The notes: generated from the letters alone by a model not told the origin. 64,000 nt of DNA from Brevundimonas terrae (GCF_011761985.1 NZ_JAASQT010000004.1:1-64000), one strand, 5' to 3'; shown: positions 44,500 through 54,521, counted from the first letter of the stretch. Numbers and translations: made by a program.

Positions 44500-45692
44500 T
44501 TACGCGCAAGGTCAGTGTGCTTGGCTCGACAGGTTCGGTCGGCACCTCGACCCTCGACCTGATGGCAGCGGCCGAAGAAACAGGCAGTGGCCGTTTCGAG
44601 GTCGAGGTTCTGACGGGGGGCAATAATGCGGCCCTGTTGGCCGAGCAGTGCCTGCGCTGGAAGCCCCGACTGGCCGTCATTGCCAATGAAGCCAGTCGCG
44701 CCGAACTGGCGGAGCGTCTGGCCGGTTCCGGCATCGAGGTGGCGGCTGGTAATGAGGCCATTGTCGAAGCCGCCTCGGGTCCGGTGGACTGGGTGATGGC
44801 GTCGATTGTCGGTGCCGCAGGCTTGCGTTCAGCGTGGGCGGCGGCAGGGACGGGGGCAACCCTTGCCTTGGCAAACAAGGAAAGTCTGGTGTGCTGTGGC
44901 CCCGCTCTGATCGAGCGCGTGGCAGACGCTGGCGGCAAGATTATTCCTGTCGATTCCGAACACTCGGCTATTTTTCAGGTGTTTCCTGCCGATGCGCCCG
45001 AGCGGGTTTCTAAGCTGATCCTGACGGCATCGGGCGGTCCATTCCGCCGCACGCCTCTGGACCAGATGAAGTCGATCACCCCGCAACAGGCGGTGGCGCA
45101 CCCCAACTGGTCGATGGGCGCAAAGATTTCGGTCGATAGTGCATCTATGGCCAATAAGGGTCTGGAGCTGATCGAGGCGGCGTATCTTTTCGGTATGCCG
45201 CAGTCCAAGATCGACGTGGTCGTCCATCCTGAATCAATTATCCACAGCCTTGTGGAGTATGTCGATGGCTCGACATTGGCCCAGTTGGGGACGCCCGATA
45301 TGCGCACGCCGATTGCCTGCGCCTTGTCGTGGCCGGACCGTCTGCCGTGGCCCGCACCCAAGCTGGACTTGGCTGCTCTGGGCAAATTGACGTTTGAAAC
45401 ACCGGATATGGTGCGTTTTCCAGCGCTCAAGTTGGCCCGCGAAGCACTGGAAGCGGGCGGTGTCGCTCCCGTCATTTTCAATGCCGCCAACGAAGTGGCT
45501 GCATTTGCCTTCCTTGACCGGCGGTTGGCATTTCTAAATATTGCCGCAGTCATCGCCGAAACCCTTGAAAAGGCACAAGGTGAGGGACTGGCTATCGGTA
45601 ACGGAAGTGCAGCCGAATCGGCATTGGCAGTCGATAAGGAAGCGCGCCGGATCGCCGGGGACATTGTCTCGACACTGGACCTGGCGGCCTGA
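44496..45692 (+). CDS. dxr: 1-deoxy-D-xylulose 5-phosphate reductoisomerase
   Basis: A 398-residue MEP-pathway enzyme. NADPH-binding [31 protein letters not shown], metal/substrate residues in [45 protein letters not shown] and [16 protein letters not shown]. The GTG overlapping the cdsA stop is chosen; the open frame upstream is inside cdsA. Supplies isoprenoid precursors for uppS in the same cluster. Confidence 0.96.
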   Translation: MITRKVSVLGSTGSVGTSTLDLMAAAEETGSGRFEVEVLTGGNNAALLAEQCLRWKPRLAVIANEASRAELAERLAGSGIEVAAGNEAIVEAASGPVDWVMASIVGAAGLRSAWAAAGTGATLALANKESLVCCGPALIERVADAGGKIIPVDSEHSAIFQVFPADAPERVSKLILTASGGPFRRTPLDQMKSITPQQAVAHPNWSMGAKISVDSASMANKGLELIEAAYLFGMPQSKIDVVVHPESIIHSLVEYVDGSTLAQLGTPDMRTPIACALSWPDRLPWPAPKLDLAALGKLTFETPDMVRFPALKLAREALEAGGVAPVIFNAANEVAAFAFLDRRLAFLNIAAVIAETLEKAQGEGLAIGNGSAAESALAVDKEARRIAGDIVSTLDLAA

Positions 45693-45719
45693 TCGCCGCG
45701 ATTTGAGACTGGAGACTGG

Positions 45720-46937
45720 ATGATCGGCTTCTTGGGCCAAATGCTGAGCTATGTGGTGCCGTTTCTGGTCGTTCTGACCGTTGTGGTGACCGTGCATGAA
45801 CTCGGCCATTTTCTGACGGCCCGCGCCTTTGGCGTAAAGGTGGACCGTTTTGCGATCGGTTTTGGTCGCCCGATCTTCAGCCGCAAGGACCGCCATGGTG
45901 TCGAGTGGCGGATCGGCTGGATGCCGCTGGGCGGCTATGTGAAATTCTCGGGCGATCTGGATGAATCCGGTGTGCCGGACCGCAAAGGTCTGGAAGAACT
46001 GCGCCAGCGCCTGATTGCCGAAAAAGGGGAGGGCGCGGAACGCGACTACCTCTATTTCAAACCGTTGTGGCAGCGCGCACTGGTCGTAGCTGGCGGTCCT
46101 ATTGCCAATTTCGTGCTGGCTCTGGCGATCTTTACGATCCTGTTTTCGGCTGTCGGTGTTCCGCTGCGTCCTGCGCGGGTCATGGACGTTGCCGAAGGAT
46201 CACCTGCGGCGGCGGCAGGCTTTGCCGTCGGGGACCTGATTACCCACGTCAACGGCAAGCTGATCGAGGACAGTTCCGAAGTGATCCGCCATGTGGCTCT
46301 GTCCAGCGGAACGCCGGTTCAGTTCACGGTTGAGCGCGACCAAAAGGTTGTGAACCTGACGGGCGTGCCGGAACGTACCGTGGTTGATGATCCTATTGGT
46401 GGCCGCGTGACCATGGGCCGTATCGGCCTAGGTCTGGGCTCGACCCGTGCAGAATATCGCCATGTGCGCTATTCTCCGATCGAGGCTGTCGGCAAGGGTG
46501 CCGAGGAAATCACCAGCATTATCGGGACCACTATCAAATATATCGGCCGCATTTTTACCGGCCGTGAAAACGGTGACCAGTTCAGCGGCCCGTTGGGAAT
46601 CGCCCGTGTTTCGGGTGGCCTTACGAACGCTGCGGTGGCGGCGGCCCCCGATCCGATCAACGCCACATTTAACCTGTTGCTGACGCTAACCAGTTTTGCC
46701 GCCATACTTTCGGTCGGAATCGGCTTTCTAAATCTTTTGCCGATTCCTGTTCTGGATGGGGGACACCTGATGTTCTATGCCTATGAAGCCGTTGCCCGCC
46801 GTCCGCTGGACGCGCGGATACAGTCAACGGGTTACGGACTAGGACTTGCCATGTTGGCCTGTATGATGTTGTTCGCCACCTGGAACGACCTACAGAAGCT
46901 GAATATCTTCAAATTCCTTGGCGGGCTCGTCGCGTGA
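45720..46937 (+). CDS. rseP: site-2 protease RseP/MmpA
   Basis: A 405-residue intramembrane zinc metalloprotease. HELGH at residues 26-30, membrane-associated strand FGVKVDRFAIGFGRPIFS, a PDZ domain (EGSPAAAAGFAVGDLITHVN) and the third ligand motif NLLPIPVLDGGHLMFYAYEA. In Caulobacter the orthologue MmpA degrades the PodJ fragment left after periplasmic cleavage; in other bacteria RseP cuts RseA. The substrate here is inferred only. GGAGACTGG precedes the ATG. Confidence 0.95.
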   Translation: MIGFLGQMLSYVVPFLVVLTVVVTVHELGHFLTARAFGVKVDRFAIGFGRPIFSRKDRHGVEWRIGWMPLGGYVKFSGDLDESGVPDRKGLEELRQRLIAEKGEGAERDYLYFKPLWQRALVVAGGPIANFVLALAIFTILFSAVGVPLRPARVMDVAEGSPAAAAGFAVGDLITHVNGKLIEDSSEVIRHVALSSGTPVQFTVERDQKVVNLTGVPERTVVDDPIGGRVTMGRIGLGLGSTRAEYRHVRYSPIEAVGKGAEEITSIIGTTIKYIGRIFTGRENGDQFSGPLGIARVSGGLTNAAVAAAPDPINATFNLLLTLTSFAAILSVGIGFLNLLPIPVLDGGHLMFYAYEAVARRPLDARIQSTGYGLGLAMLACMMLFATWNDLQKLNIFKFLGGLVA

Positions 46938-46966
46938 GTCGAGACCTGCCCCTAAGGACATCCCGA

Positions 46967-49381
46967 ATGATCGACCTGATGAACCGAAATTCTTTCCGTG
47001 CGCGTATTTTAGGTCCGAGCGGGATCGCCCTTGTATTGGCGGCCGGCCTTGCGACGCCTGCCTTGTCCCAAGAAGCGGCCCCTGCGGCACCCGCATCGGC
47101 CGAAGCCGCCCCGCAAGTGGTGGTCGCTGATGAAGAGCGTGGCCAAGTTAACCGCATCATCGTGCGTGGTAACGAGCGTATCGACCATACGACTGTGCTG
47201 TCCTATCTGCCGATCCAGCCAGGCGACATTGTCGATCCGGTGACGTTCGACGTTGCCGTGCGTACGCTGTACCGCACCAACCTGTTTGCGAACGTGCAAC
47301 TGGGTCTGCAACCGAATGGCGATCTGGTGATCGAGGTTGTCGAAAACCCGATCATCAACCAGGTGACGTTCGAGGGTAACAAGGCCCTGACCGAAAAGAA
47401 GCTGCGTGACGAAGTCACGATCAGCCCGCGCGGTATCTATACCCGCGCCCGCGTTCAGGAAGACGTCGGCAAGATCGTCGAACTTTACCGTATGTCGGGC
47501 CGCATTTCGGCAACTGTGACCCCGCGTCTGGTCCAGCTGGAACAGAACCGCGTCGATGTCGTGTTCGAGATCGACGAAGGTCCGGAAAGCGGTATCTCGG
47601 GCATCACCTTCCTCGGCAACAAGGCGTTCTCGGATGCCGATCTGCGCGAAGTGATGGTGACGCAGGTTTCCCAGTGGTGGCGCCTGTTCAGCTCGAACGA
47701 CAACTATGATCCGAACCGTCTGGATTATGACCGCGAGCAACTGCGTAAATTCTATACCAACCGCGGCTATTATGATTTCAACATCATGTCGTCGGTTGCT
47801 GAGCTCAAGCCGGACAACAGCGCGTTTGCCGTCACCATCACACTGGACGAGGGCGACAAGTACAATTTCGGCGAAGTGAAGGTTGTCACCGAAAGCGAGC
47901 GTCTGAACGCGGACTTCCTGACCGCGCTGCTGCCGATCCGTTCGGGCGATCTGTTCCAGAGCGACCGTATTGAGAACGCTGTCGATGCCCTGACCTTTGC
48001 TGCGGGTTCGGCCGGTTATGCGTTTGTGGACATTTCGCCGTCCTATCGCGCCAATCCCGAGACCGACACTGTCGATGTGACGTTCAATGTCCGCGAAGGT
48101 TCGCGCGTCTATGTGGAGCGTATCAATGTGGTGGGTAATACCCGCACACTGGATACCGTTATCCGCCGCGACCTGCTGCTGGGCGAGGGCGATGCCTTCA
48201 ACCGCTCGCTGATCGAACGCTCGCGTAACAATCTTCGCGCTCTGGGCTTCTTCAAAGACGTCAAGATCGAGGAAACCCGTGGCTCTGCTCCGGACCGTTC
48301 GATTGTCAACGTGACCGTCGAAGAGCAGCCGACGGGTGAACTGTCGGTTGGTGCCGGTTTCAGCTCGTTCGACAGCTTCACGCTGAACCTCGGCGTGACC
48401 GAGCGTAACTTCCGTGGTCGTGGCCAGAACGTAGTGGCGCGTGCCGAATGGGGTTCGATCCGCCAGAATATCGACTTCCGCTTTACCGAGCCGAAATTCA
48501 TGGGGCGTGACGTGGCGGCAGGCTTCGACCTGTTCCACACCCGCATGGACCTGTCGGAATACGCTTCGTACGACTACCGTTCGACCGGTGCAGGCCTGCG
48601 CCTGACCTATCCGTTGAACAACTATACCCGCCTCAGCCTGCGTTACTTCCTGAAGGATGACGAGGTGATGGTGCCGAACAGCTATTGCTCGTCTTCGGGC
48701 ATGGGCACGTCGGCGCTGTGTGACCAGATCGGTGCCTATATCAACTCGTCGGCGGGCTATACGCTGTTCGTGGACCGCCGTAACGATCCGGTACGCGCCA
48801 CGCGCGGTTGGACCACAGCCCTGCGTCAGGACTTTGCCGGTATCGGTGGCGATGTGAACTACATCAAGACCGAGATGGACGCGGCCTATTACTATGGCAT
48901 CCGCCCGAACTGGGTGGTCAGTGTTCAAGGCTCGGTCGGCTATATCGCCGGCTGGAGTGGTGACTCGATCCGCATCAACGACCGCTTCTTCAAGGGTGGT
49001 CAAAGCTTCCGTGGCTTCGAAACGGCCGGTATGGGCCCGCGCGATCTGACCACGACCGATGCTCTGGGCGGTAATTTCTATGCCATCGGTACGGTCGAAC
49101 TGACCCTGCCGAACGGCTTGCCCGAACAGTACGGCATCCGTACCAGCCTGTTTGCCGATGTCGGTACTCTGGGCCAGCTGGATGACCGTTATCTGGTCGG
49201 CAGCAACGGTATGCCCAACGCCAATATCGTCGATGACCTGGCCCTGCGTGCGGCGGCTGGCGTCAGCATCCACTGGCGTTCCCCGATGGGGCCGATCCGC
49301 TTCGATCTGTCCAAGGTTCTGTCGAAAGAAGACTACGACAAGACCGAAACCTTCCGCTTCTCGACTTCAACCCAGTTCTAA
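46967..49381 (+). CDS. bamA: outer-membrane assembly factor BamA
   Basis: An 804-residue Omp85 protein. Signal peptide ending PALS|QEA, an Ala/Pro spacer, five POTRA repeats starting NRIIVRGNERIDHTTVLSYL, and a C-terminal 16-strand barrel with RFFKGGQSFRGFETAGMGPR (the lid-lock motif region) and a final strand ending FSTSTQF with terminal Phe. It folds outer-membrane proteins. AAGGACATC before the ATG at 46967 supports this start rather than the GTG at 46934 overlapping rseP. Confidence 0.96.
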   Translation: MIDLMNRNSFRARILGPSGIALVLAAGLATPALSQEAAPAAPASAEAAPQVVVADEERGQVNRIIVRGNERIDHTTVLSYLPIQPGDIVDPVTFDVAVRTLYRTNLFANVQLGLQPNGDLVIEVVENPIINQVTFEGNKALTEKKLRDEVTISPRGIYTRARVQEDVGKIVELYRMSGRISATVTPRLVQLEQNRVDVVFEIDEGPESGISGITFLGNKAFSDADLREVMVTQVSQWWRLFSSNDNYDPNRLDYDREQLRKFYTNRGYYDFNIMSSVAELKPDNSAFAVTITLDEGDKYNFGEVKVVTESERLNADFLTALLPIRSGDLFQSDRIENAVDALTFAAGSAGYAFVDISPSYRANPETDTVDVTFNVREGSRVYVERINVVGNTRTLDTVIRRDLLLGEGDAFNRSLIERSRNNLRALGFFKDVKIEETRGSAPDRSIVNVTVEEQPTGELSVGAGFSSFDSFTLNLGVTERNFRGRGQNVVARAEWGSIRQNIDFRFTEPKFMGRDVAAGFDLFHTRMDLSEYASYDYRSTGAGLRLTYPLNNYTRLSLRYFLKDDEVMVPNSYCSSSGMGTSALCDQIGAYINSSAGYTLFVDRRNDPVRATRGWTTALRQDFAGIGGDVNYIKTEMDAAYYYGIRPNWVVSVQGSVGYIAGWSGDSIRINDRFFKGGQSFRGFETAGMGPRDLTTTDALGGNFYAIGTVELTLPNGLPEQYGIRTSLFADVGTLGQLDDRYLVGSNGMPNANIVDDLALRAAAGVSIHWRSPMGPIRFDLSKVLSKEDYDKTETFRFSTSTQF

Positions 49382-49414
49382 ACCGCGGAAGCTTCCGCAC
49401 TAAGGCTTAATACG

Positions 49415-50002
49415 ATGAAGACTCTCACGATTGGCGCTTTCGCTCTGGCCACGCTGGCAGCTTCGGCCGCCTCGGCTCAACAAGCTCCGGCTAATCCGGG
49501 TCCGGTCATTCCGGGCGTTTGCTCGTTCTCGGGTGAAGGTATCATGGCGGGTTCGCTGGCCGGTCGCGCCGTTCAGGCCCGCATGGTTCAACTGTACCAA
49601 GAAGTTCAAGGTGAGCTGCAGCCGTACGTGACCTCGCTGGAAAGCGAAGCACAGCAACTGCAACAATCGGCGGCTACCCTGTCGGAAGCTGATCGCAACA
49701 CCCGCATTCAGGCGCTGCAAACCCGTGACCGCGAACTGCAACAACTGCAGCAAACCCGCGCCAACGAACTGCGCTACACCCAAGCCGTTCAGGCAGAAGC
49801 CATCAACACGGCTGCCCAGCCGATCGTGATCGCTGTCTACCAAGAACGTGGCTGCGGTGTTCTGCTGAATGATGGCGCTGTGGGTTACATCAACCCGGCC
49901 ATGGACATCACCGCTACGGTCGTCCAGCGCCTCGACGCGCAACTGCCGACCCTGTCGTTCAACCGTATGCCGGTGCCAGCACAGGCACAGGCTCAGAACT
50001 AA
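49415..50002 (+). CDS. skp: OmpH/Skp-family periplasmic chaperone
   Basis: A 195-residue exported protein. Signal MKTLTIGAFALATLAASAASA, then PVIPGVCSFSGEGIMAGSLA, a long Gln/Glu-rich coiled coil (about residues 50-125) and a C-terminal strand region (GCGVLLNDGAVGYINPAMDI). Sits between bamA and lpxD as skp does across proteobacteria. It would hold unfolded outer-membrane proteins. Two cysteines, C32 in GVCSF and one in ERGCGVLL, are unusual for Skp and might pair. Confidence 0.88.
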   Translation: MKTLTIGAFALATLAASAASAQQAPANPGPVIPGVCSFSGEGIMAGSLAGRAVQARMVQLYQEVQGELQPYVTSLESEAQQLQQSAATLSEADRNTRIQALQTRDRELQQLQQTRANELRYTQAVQAEAINTAAQPIVIAVYQERGCGVLLNDGAVGYINPAMDITATVVQRLDAQLPTLSFNRMPVPAQAQAQN

Positions 50003-50010
50003 TCTGGGCC

Positions 50011-51021
50011 ATGCCCGACACGACCTTTTTCAAGACCCTGTCCCCCCGCACGGTTACCTCCATCGCCGAACAACTCGGCGCGGAAGTGATCCGGGGTGGC
50101 GAGGTCATCGTTTCGGCGGTTGCGCCCCTGTCCACTTCGGACCGGGGCGCTATCGCTTTTATGGGTGATCGCAAATTCTTGCCTGCCTTGGAGAATACCA
50201 AGGCCGCCTGTGTGATCGTCCATCCTTCAATGGCAGAGCATGTCCCCGAAGGCGTGGCGGTCATCGCCTCGCGTCAGGCGCAAGCCGACTGGGCGCGGAC
50301 ATCGATGATGCTTCATGCGCCACGTGGGCTGGACCGTGCCATTACGGCGGCAGAGGCTGCTGAAGACGAAACTGTGGTGATCGAACCGGGGGTGGTTCTG
50401 GGCGAGGGGGTTCGCATCGGGCGCGGAACGCGTATCTGTGCCAATACAGTCATTGGACCGGGCGTGCAGATCGGTCGCGATTGCTGGATCGGATCAAACG
50501 TCAGCCTATCGTTCTGCCTGTTGGGTGACCGCGTAAAAATCTACGCCGGTGTGCGCATAGGCGAATCCGGTTTCGGCGCGGCGGGTTCACGCGAGGGGCC
50601 CATCGACATTCCGCAACTGGGACGGGTTGTCGTGCAGGACAATGTGACCATCGGGGCCAATAGCTGTGTGGATCGCGGTGCCTATGATGACACGGTCATC
50701 GGTGAAGGCAGCAAGATCGACAATCTGATCCAGATTGCCCACAACTGTGTCATCGGCCGTAACAACCTGATGGCCGCGCAGGTCGGGCTGTCCGGCTCGA
50801 TCACGACGGGCGATAATGTGATTTTTGGTGGTCAGGCCGGTATTGCCGACCACCTGAATATCGGGGAAGGGGCCCGAGTAGCCGGGGGGGCCGGGGTGCT
50901 GGCAGATATACCTGCTGGTGAAACCTGGTCGGGGTATCCTGCCAGACCGCTGCGTCGCTTCTTGCGTGAAAGCATCTGGCTATCGAAACAGGCGTCAAAG
51001 AAAGGCGCAAAGGAATCCTGA
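50011..51021 (+). CDS. lpxD: UDP-3-O-acylglucosamine N-acyltransferase
   Basis: A 336-residue lipid A biosynthesis enzyme. N-terminal uridine-binding domain (GAIAFMGDRKFLPALENTKA) and left-handed beta-helix hexapeptides (VVLGEGVRIGRGTRICANTV); catalytic His in NLIQIAHNCVIGRNNLMAAQ. It acylates the 2-amino group of UDP-3-O-acyl-GlcN. Coupled closely to fabZ (2 bases). Confidence 0.96.
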   Translation: MPDTTFFKTLSPRTVTSIAEQLGAEVIRGGEVIVSAVAPLSTSDRGAIAFMGDRKFLPALENTKAACVIVHPSMAEHVPEGVAVIASRQAQADWARTSMMLHAPRGLDRAITAAEAAEDETVVIEPGVVLGEGVRIGRGTRICANTVIGPGVQIGRDCWIGSNVSLSFCLLGDRVKIYAGVRIGESGFGAAGSREGPIDIPQLGRVVVQDNVTIGANSCVDRGAYDDTVIGEGSKIDNLIQIAHNCVIGRNNLMAAQVGLSGSITTGDNVIFGGQAGIADHLNIGEGARVAGGAGVLADIPAGETWSGYPARPLRRFLRESIWLSKQASKKGAKES

Positions 51022-51023
51022 GC

Positions 51024-51488
51024 ATGAGCGAACAGACCAATATCGACTATGCCGAGGTGATGCGTCGCCTCCCGCACCGCTATCCCTTCTTGCTGGTCGA
51101 CAAGGCGCAAGATTTTGTTCCGGCGACCTCGATTGTCGGCATCAAGAACGTCACGCATAACGAGCCGTTCTTCCCCGGACATTTCCCGATTGATCCGGTG
51201 ATGCCGGGCGTTCTGATCGTGGAAGCCATGGCTCAGACGGGCGCGTTGCTGATGTCCAAAACGCTTGATGTTGCGGTTGCGGACAAGGTCATCATGTTCA
51301 TGTCGATTGACGGCGTGCGCTTCCGTAAACCGGCCCGTCCGGGTGACCAGCTCCGTATGGAAGTGAAGGTCATCAGAGCACGTGGTGATGCCTATAAATT
51401 CCGTGGCGAAACCTTCATCGACGGCAAGCTGGCCGCCGAAGCCGAGTTCATGGCCATGGTCGTTACCGTTCAGGAACCTGCTGCGTGA
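51024..51488 (+). CDS. fabZ: 3-hydroxyacyl-ACP dehydratase FabZ
   Basis: A 154-residue hot-dog-fold enzyme dehydrating 3-hydroxyacyl-ACP in fatty acid elongation. LPHRYPFLLVDKA, NEPFFPGHFPIDPVMPGVLI with catalytic His, and VEAMAQTGALL with catalytic Glu. It competes with LpxA/LpxD for hydroxyacyl-ACP, which explains the shared operon. Overlaps lpxA by 4 bases. Confidence 0.97.
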   Translation: MSEQTNIDYAEVMRRLPHRYPFLLVDKAQDFVPATSIVGIKNVTHNEPFFPGHFPIDPVMPGVLIVEAMAQTGALLMSKTLDVAVADKVIMFMSIDGVRFRKPARPGDQLRMEVKVIRARGDAYKFRGETFIDGKLAAEAEFMAMVVTVQEPAA

Positions 51489-52276
51489 GCCAAATCCATC
51501 CGACTGCCATCGTCGATAGCAGCGCCACCATAGCCGACGACGTTGTCGTCGGCCCGTGGAGCATTGTCGGCCCCAATGTGTCTCTGGCTACAGGCGTGGT
51601 CCTGAAGTCCCACGTCGTTATCCAGCAGGACACAGCGGTCGGAGCCAATACGGCCATTCACTCTTTCGCTCTGGTCGGCGGTGATCCGCAGCACCTAGGC
51701 TATAAGGGTGAAACGGTCCGTCTGGAGATCGGCGAGAATAACATCATCCGCGAGCATGCCACGCTGAACCGTGGCACGCCGCAGGGCTCGGGCGTGACCC
51801 GCCTTGGTAACAACTGTCTGCTGATGACGGGCGCACACATCGGCCATGACTGTGTTGTCGGTAACAATGTCACCATGGCCAATAGTGCCACTCTGGGTGG
51901 CCATGCCGAGGTGGGCGACCGTGTATTCCTCGGCGGCCTTTGTGCTGTTCACCAGAACGGGCGCGTGGGGCAGGGTGCCATTGTGGGCGGTCTGGCCGCC
52001 GTTACCCGCGATGTCATTCCTTACGGTTCGGCATGGGGCAATCATGCACGTCTGCGGGGGCTGAACCTGATCGGGCTCAAGCGTAAGGGATACGGCAAGA
52101 ACGAACTGCGTCGTCTGCTGGCCTTCTATCGCGAACTGTTCGAGGGCGAGGGACAGTTTGCCGGACGTCTGGCGACGATTGGCGAAGCCTATGGCGATAT
52201 TCCTGAAATCGTCGAGATCCTCGACTTCATAGGCGATGGCGGCAAGCGTCCACTGTGCCTGCCGAACGCCGAATGA
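51485..52276 (+). CDS. lpxA: UDP-N-acetylglucosamine acyltransferase
   Basis: A 263-residue hexapeptide-repeat enzyme, first step of lipid A synthesis. IHPTAIVDSSATIADDVVVG start, HGGDPQHLGYKGE-type loop (VGGDPQHLGYKGETVRLEIG), catalytic His in LLMTGAHIGHDCVVGNNVTM, and a helical C terminus (RKGYGKNELRRLLAFYRELF). GTG start overlapping fabZ. Confidence 0.97.
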   Translation: MSQIHPTAIVDSSATIADDVVVGPWSIVGPNVSLATGVVLKSHVVIQQDTAVGANTAIHSFALVGGDPQHLGYKGETVRLEIGENNIIREHATLNRGTPQGSGVTRLGNNCLLMTGAHIGHDCVVGNNVTMANSATLGGHAEVGDRVFLGGLCAVHQNGRVGQGAIVGGLAAVTRDVIPYGSAWGNHARLRGLNLIGLKRKGYGKNELRRLLAFYRELFEGEGQFAGRLATIGEAYGDIPEIVEILDFIGDGGKRPLCLPNAE

Positions 52277-53115
52277 AAAAGCTGGGGCTGATTGCCGGCG
52301 GGGGCGACCTTCCTGCATCCGTAGCGGCTCGCTGCGAAGCAGAGGGGCGCCCGCTCTATATTGTTCGTCTGGACGGTTTTGCTGACGATAGTCTGCTGGC
52401 GTGGGATGGCGAGACTTTAGGTATTGCCCAGATCGGCGGTATCCTGAAGGCCTTGCGACGCGAAAACTGTGAAGCTATTTGCCTTGCGGGGTATGTAAAT
52501 CGTCCAGATTTCAAGACGTTAAAGCCTGATCTTAAAGGCGCGACTCTGCTGCCCGGTATTATTGCTGCGGCGACGAAGGGCGACGATGCCTTGTTGCGTA
52601 AAATCCTTGGGGTCTTCGAAGCTGAAGGTTTTAGCGTCGAGGGTGCCGACGATATTTTGGGCGGCTATATGCTCTCGCTCGGCGCACTGGGGGCCGTTTC
52701 ACCTAACGACAATGAGATGTTTGACTTAAAGAAAGCCATTCATGTTGCTGAAAAATCAGGTGAACTTGATATTGGTCAGGGCGCGGTCGTCTGTGACGGT
52801 CTGGTTCTGGCTGTAGAGGCCCAAGAAGGCACAGACCAGATGCTGCTGCGGGTTGCGGGCTTGCCTCAGGACCTGCGTGGCTCGGCGGATCATCGCAAGG
52901 GCACCTTGGCCAAGGCCCCGAAACCCATTCAGGACATTCGTGTCGATATGCCGGTTATCGGCCCGCGCACGGTCGAACTGGCCGCAGCGGCTGGACTAGC
53001 CGGCATTGGCGGATTTGTTGATCGTCTGTTGATTATGGATGTCGCGGCGACGCGAGCGATCGCAGACCGTCTGGGTCTGTTTATCTGGGGCATGTCTGAC
53101 GAGGACCGTCTGTAA
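52273..53115 (+). CDS. lpxI: UDP-2,3-diacylglucosamine pyrophosphatase LpxI
   Basis: A 280-residue enzyme cleaving UDP-2,3-diacylglucosamine to lipid X. MKKLGLIAGGGDLPASVAAR start, ICLAGYVNRPDF, DDALLRKILGVFEAEGF, GQGAVVCDGLVLAVEAQEGT and C-terminal DMPVIGPRTVELAAAAGLAG are characteristic. It replaces LpxH, as in Caulobacter and many alphaproteobacteria. The ATG at 52273 overlaps the lpxA stop (ATGA). Confidence 0.95.
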   Translation: MKKLGLIAGGGDLPASVAARCEAEGRPLYIVRLDGFADDSLLAWDGETLGIAQIGGILKALRRENCEAICLAGYVNRPDFKTLKPDLKGATLLPGIIAAATKGDDALLRKILGVFEAEGFSVEGADDILGGYMLSLGALGAVSPNDNEMFDLKKAIHVAEKSGELDIGQGAVVCDGLVLAVEAQEGTDQMLLRVAGLPQDLRGSADHRKGTLAKAPKPIQDIRVDMPVIGPRTVELAAAAGLAGIGGFVDRLLIMDVAATRAIADRLGLFIWGMSDEDRL

Positions 53116-54275
53116 TGGCCTATAAGATCATGCTGGTGGCCGCCGAGGCATCCGGCGATGCGCTGGCGGCCAATCTGGTTCGGGCGCTTAAGGCCCGAAT
53201 GGGAGACGACGTTCGTTTTGTGGGTGTCGGCGGGCCACGCATGGCCGAGCTGGGCATCCACAGCCCGTTTGATATTGCCGAACTGTCAATTCTGGGGGTC
53301 GTCGAAGGCATCAAGGCCTATGGCCGTGTGAAGCAACGGGTTGCCGATACGGCCGCATTGGCGCTTCGCGAAAAGCCGGATGCGGTCATCTTGGTGGATT
53401 CATGGGGCTTCACCATTCGGGCGGCCAAGGCCATCCGTTCCGTGGTGCCACAGGCCGCGCTGATCAAATATGTCGGCCCACAGGTTTGGGCATCGCGTCC
53501 CGGTCGCGCCAAGGTTCTAGCCAAGGCTGTCGATCATCTATTGGCGCTCTATCCCATGGATGCACCGTGGTTCGAGCGGGCTGGCCTGCCGACGACGGTT
53601 GTCGGGTCTTCGGCACTGCATATCGATATGAGCGGTGCCGATGGTGATCTGTTCCGCACCCAGCGTGGCATAGCGGCAGATGCGCCCCTGCTTCTGGTCA
53701 TGCCGGGTAGTCGCCCGAAAGAGATCGAGCGGATGACGCCTGTCTATGAACAGACGGTCCAGAACCTCAAGGCCGCTATACCCGAGCTTCAGGTTGCCGT
53801 TGTGGCAGCAGGAACCGTGGCCGAGGATGTCACAGGTCGCGTGGCCTCGTGGCCCTTCAGGGTGCATCTGGTGGCCGAGGCCGACAAGTACGCAGCCATG
53901 AAGGCGGCCAATGTCGCTCTGGCGACGAGCGGCACGGTTTCGACCGAGATCGCCATGGCGGGAACGCCGATGGTGATTTCCTACAAGATCGACAATTTCT
54001 CGTATCGGCTAATGAAGCCATTGGTGAAGGCCAAATACTTCACCATGCTGAATCTGGCAGCGGACGAAGAAGTCGCTCGCGAATTTATTCAGTTCGATGC
54101 TACGGCGGAAAAGATCACGCCGGAAGTGCTGCGCTTGCTGACCGATCCTCAGGCCGCAAAAGCGCAAGCGAAACGCCAGACGGAAGTGCTGGAAATCATG
54201 GGGCGAGGTGGCCCCAATCCATCAGAACTGGCCGCGGATGCCGTTCTGGCAGTGCTGGAAAAACGTAAGGCCTGA
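53115..54275 (+). CDS. lpxB: lipid A disaccharide synthase
   Basis: A 386-residue GT-B glycosyltransferase joining lipid X and UDP-diacylglucosamine. MLVAAEASGDALAANLVRAL, GVGGPRMAELG, YVGPQVWASRPGRAKVLAKA, LLVMPGSRPKEIERMTPVYE and ATSGTVSTEIAMAGTPMVIS. Start overlaps the lpxI stop (TAATG). Last gene of the lipid A operon. Confidence 0.97.
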   Translation: MAYKIMLVAAEASGDALAANLVRALKARMGDDVRFVGVGGPRMAELGIHSPFDIAELSILGVVEGIKAYGRVKQRVADTAALALREKPDAVILVDSWGFTIRAAKAIRSVVPQAALIKYVGPQVWASRPGRAKVLAKAVDHLLALYPMDAPWFERAGLPTTVVGSSALHIDMSGADGDLFRTQRGIAADAPLLLVMPGSRPKEIERMTPVYEQTVQNLKAAIPELQVAVVAAGTVAEDVTGRVASWPFRVHLVAEADKYAAMKAANVALATSGTVSTEIAMAGTPMVISYKIDNFSYRLMKPLVKAKYFTMLNLAADEEVAREFIQFDATAEKITPEVLRLLTDPQAAKAQAKRQTEVLEIMGRGGPNPSELAADAVLAVLEKRKA

Positions 54276-54297
54276 TCGACCTTACGCCACCATCAAA

Positions 54298-54477
54298 TTA
54301 TTTGGTCATCCAAGGGCGTGATTTGCCCGAGGTGATGCGTTTGTTTTGCTCGCGCTGGAAAGCTCCACCGCGCGGGGCTTGCTCGCGCGCAGCCTGTGCT
54401 TCGTTCTTCTGGCGAAGAGCGCGCTGGATGGGGGTTTCGTTCGGATTGATTGCAGCGGGTGTTTTGGTGTCGGTCAT
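54298..54477 (-). CDS. conserved 59-residue small protein
   Basis: A 59-residue basic protein: MTDTKTPAAINPNETPIQRA, LRQKNEAQAAREQAPRGGAF and QREQNKRITSGKSRPWMTK. I recall similar small proteins, ending in GKS[KR]PWM.K, encoded across alphaproteobacteria. Predicted soluble and largely disordered with one amphipathic helix. Convergent with lpxB (22 bases apart) and 40 bases downstream of the gltA terminator. No strong Shine-Dalgarno. Its frame is overlapped by a plus-strand open frame with no protein character. Confidence 0.65.
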   Translation of the reverse strand: MTDTKTPAAINPNETPIQRALRQKNEAQAAREQAPRGGAFQREQNKRITSGKSRPWMTK

Positions 54478-54521
54478 GAGCGCGGTGTAGCACAGAAGTT
54501 TGCGGGGTATCGCGTAACAAA

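Noticed and set aside
47009..49273. A 754-codon minus-strand frame
   Set aside because: Antisense shadow of bamA; composition is not protein-like and there is no ribosome site.
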